Under the pieces are notes generated by a model, which made no database searches, was not told the origin of the DNA, and saw only the letters and a list, made by a program, of their open reading frames with translations. Source: Clostridia bacterium (GTDB lineage: Bacteria > Bacillota > Clostridia > Christensenellales > Aristaeellaceae). From it: a stretch of DNA of 6,483 nt. The translations under genes were made by a program, and so were the position numbers. How positions within the stretch are numbered: the stretch's first letter is position 1; each line of letters begins with the position of its first letter. Below, piece after piece: positions 6,324-6,483 of the stretch. The stretch is from assembly GCA_024404395.1 (NCBI GenBank), contig JAKSPZ010000057.1:1-6483 (forward strand). Reading direction: 5' to 3'.

Positions 6324-6483
6324 ATGCTGACATCGCTTGCACTTGTTTTCCTTGTCGGACTGGCCATGGCGTCCGTCTGCCGACGGATCGGATTGCCGCG
6401 TATCATCGGCATGCTCGTGACGGGAATGTTGCTGGGTCCATATGTGTTCAACCTGCTGGTCGGATCGATCATCGGCATCTCCG
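6324..6483 (+). CDS. Cation:proton antiporter (CPA / Na+/H+ exchanger fold), N-terminal part
   Basis: The frame opens at ATG 6324 and runs off the window after 53 codons. AAGGAG (6311-6316) lies 7 nt upstream, fixing the start. The visible residues make one membrane helix (about 2-18), a short basic turn (CRRIG, 19-23), and the characteristic entry to the second helix, LPRIIGMLVTGMLLGPYVF (24-42), matching the L-P-x-hydrophobic-hydrophobic-G-x-L-hydrophobic-x-G-hydrophobic-hydrophobic-x-G-P pattern of CPA2/KefB-like Na+/H+ exchanger domains. The ion-binding aspartates would lie beyond the window. Antiporters of this superfamily are among the genes known to be controlled by fluoride riboswitches, along with crcB/fluc and clcF. 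The likely role is to help the cell cope with fluoride or the acid load brought by HF entry, but the exchanged ions cannot be read from this fragment. Confidence 0.85.
   Translation, partial: MLTSLALVFLVGLAMASVCRRIGLPRIIGMLVTGMLLGPYVFNLLVGSIIGIS

Noticed and set aside
6212..6478. An 88-codon open frame on the - strand at the right end
   Set aside because: It runs opposite the riboswitch and the antiporter start. The + strand signals (promoter, aptamer, Shine-Dalgarno, conserved antiporter motif) explain the region.

Overview
The window looks like chromosomal DNA of a moderately GC-rich anaerobic Firmicute, most likely a gut member of the Clostridia (Oscillospirales/Ruminococcaceae-like). This placement rests on the strong Shine-Dalgarno sites, sigma-A type promoters, the clostridial style of the PurA protein and of the GH3 glucosidase, and the avoidance of TTA, CTA and TCA codons. 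The genus cannot be fixed from the sequence alone.

Layout. (1) Positions 1-246 hold the C-terminal end of an N-acyl-D-amino-acid deacylase (D-aminoacylase-type amidohydrolase) on the + strand. (2) A perfect 13-bp hairpin at 249-278, with a T-run on both sides, is a shared terminator for this gene and the converging operon. (3) On the - strand, purA (3006 to 1729) and purB (1713 to 289) form a two-gene AMP-branch operon. PurA and PurB turn IMP into adenylosuccinate and then AMP; PurB also makes AICAR earlier in purine synthesis. PurB is strikingly like the animal enzyme, and PurA belongs to a variant subfamily with altered IMP-site motifs. (4) A divergent intergenic region (3007-3219) carries one promoter for each direction, with identical -10 regions, and two repeats resembling the Firmicute PurR box (CCGAAC core) in the purA leader. 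(5) On the + strand, a membrane-anchored protein of unknown function (3220-3921) is followed 12 nt later by a cytoplasmic family 3 beta-glucosidase (3934-6171), probably as one operon. (6) Just after the glucosidase stop codon come a strong promoter (6178-6206) and a fluoride riboswitch aptamer (about 6215-6270). These lead to the start of a CPA-type cation:proton antiporter gene (6324 onward) that runs off the end of the window.

The most interesting item is the fluoride riboswitch-antiporter unit. The aptamer has a compact extra hairpin with a GCGA tetraloop. Its downstream platform lacks a U-tract terminator and can form mutually exclusive pairings, which suggests control of translation rather than of termination. 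I found no mobile elements, CRISPR arrays, tRNAs or rRNAs.
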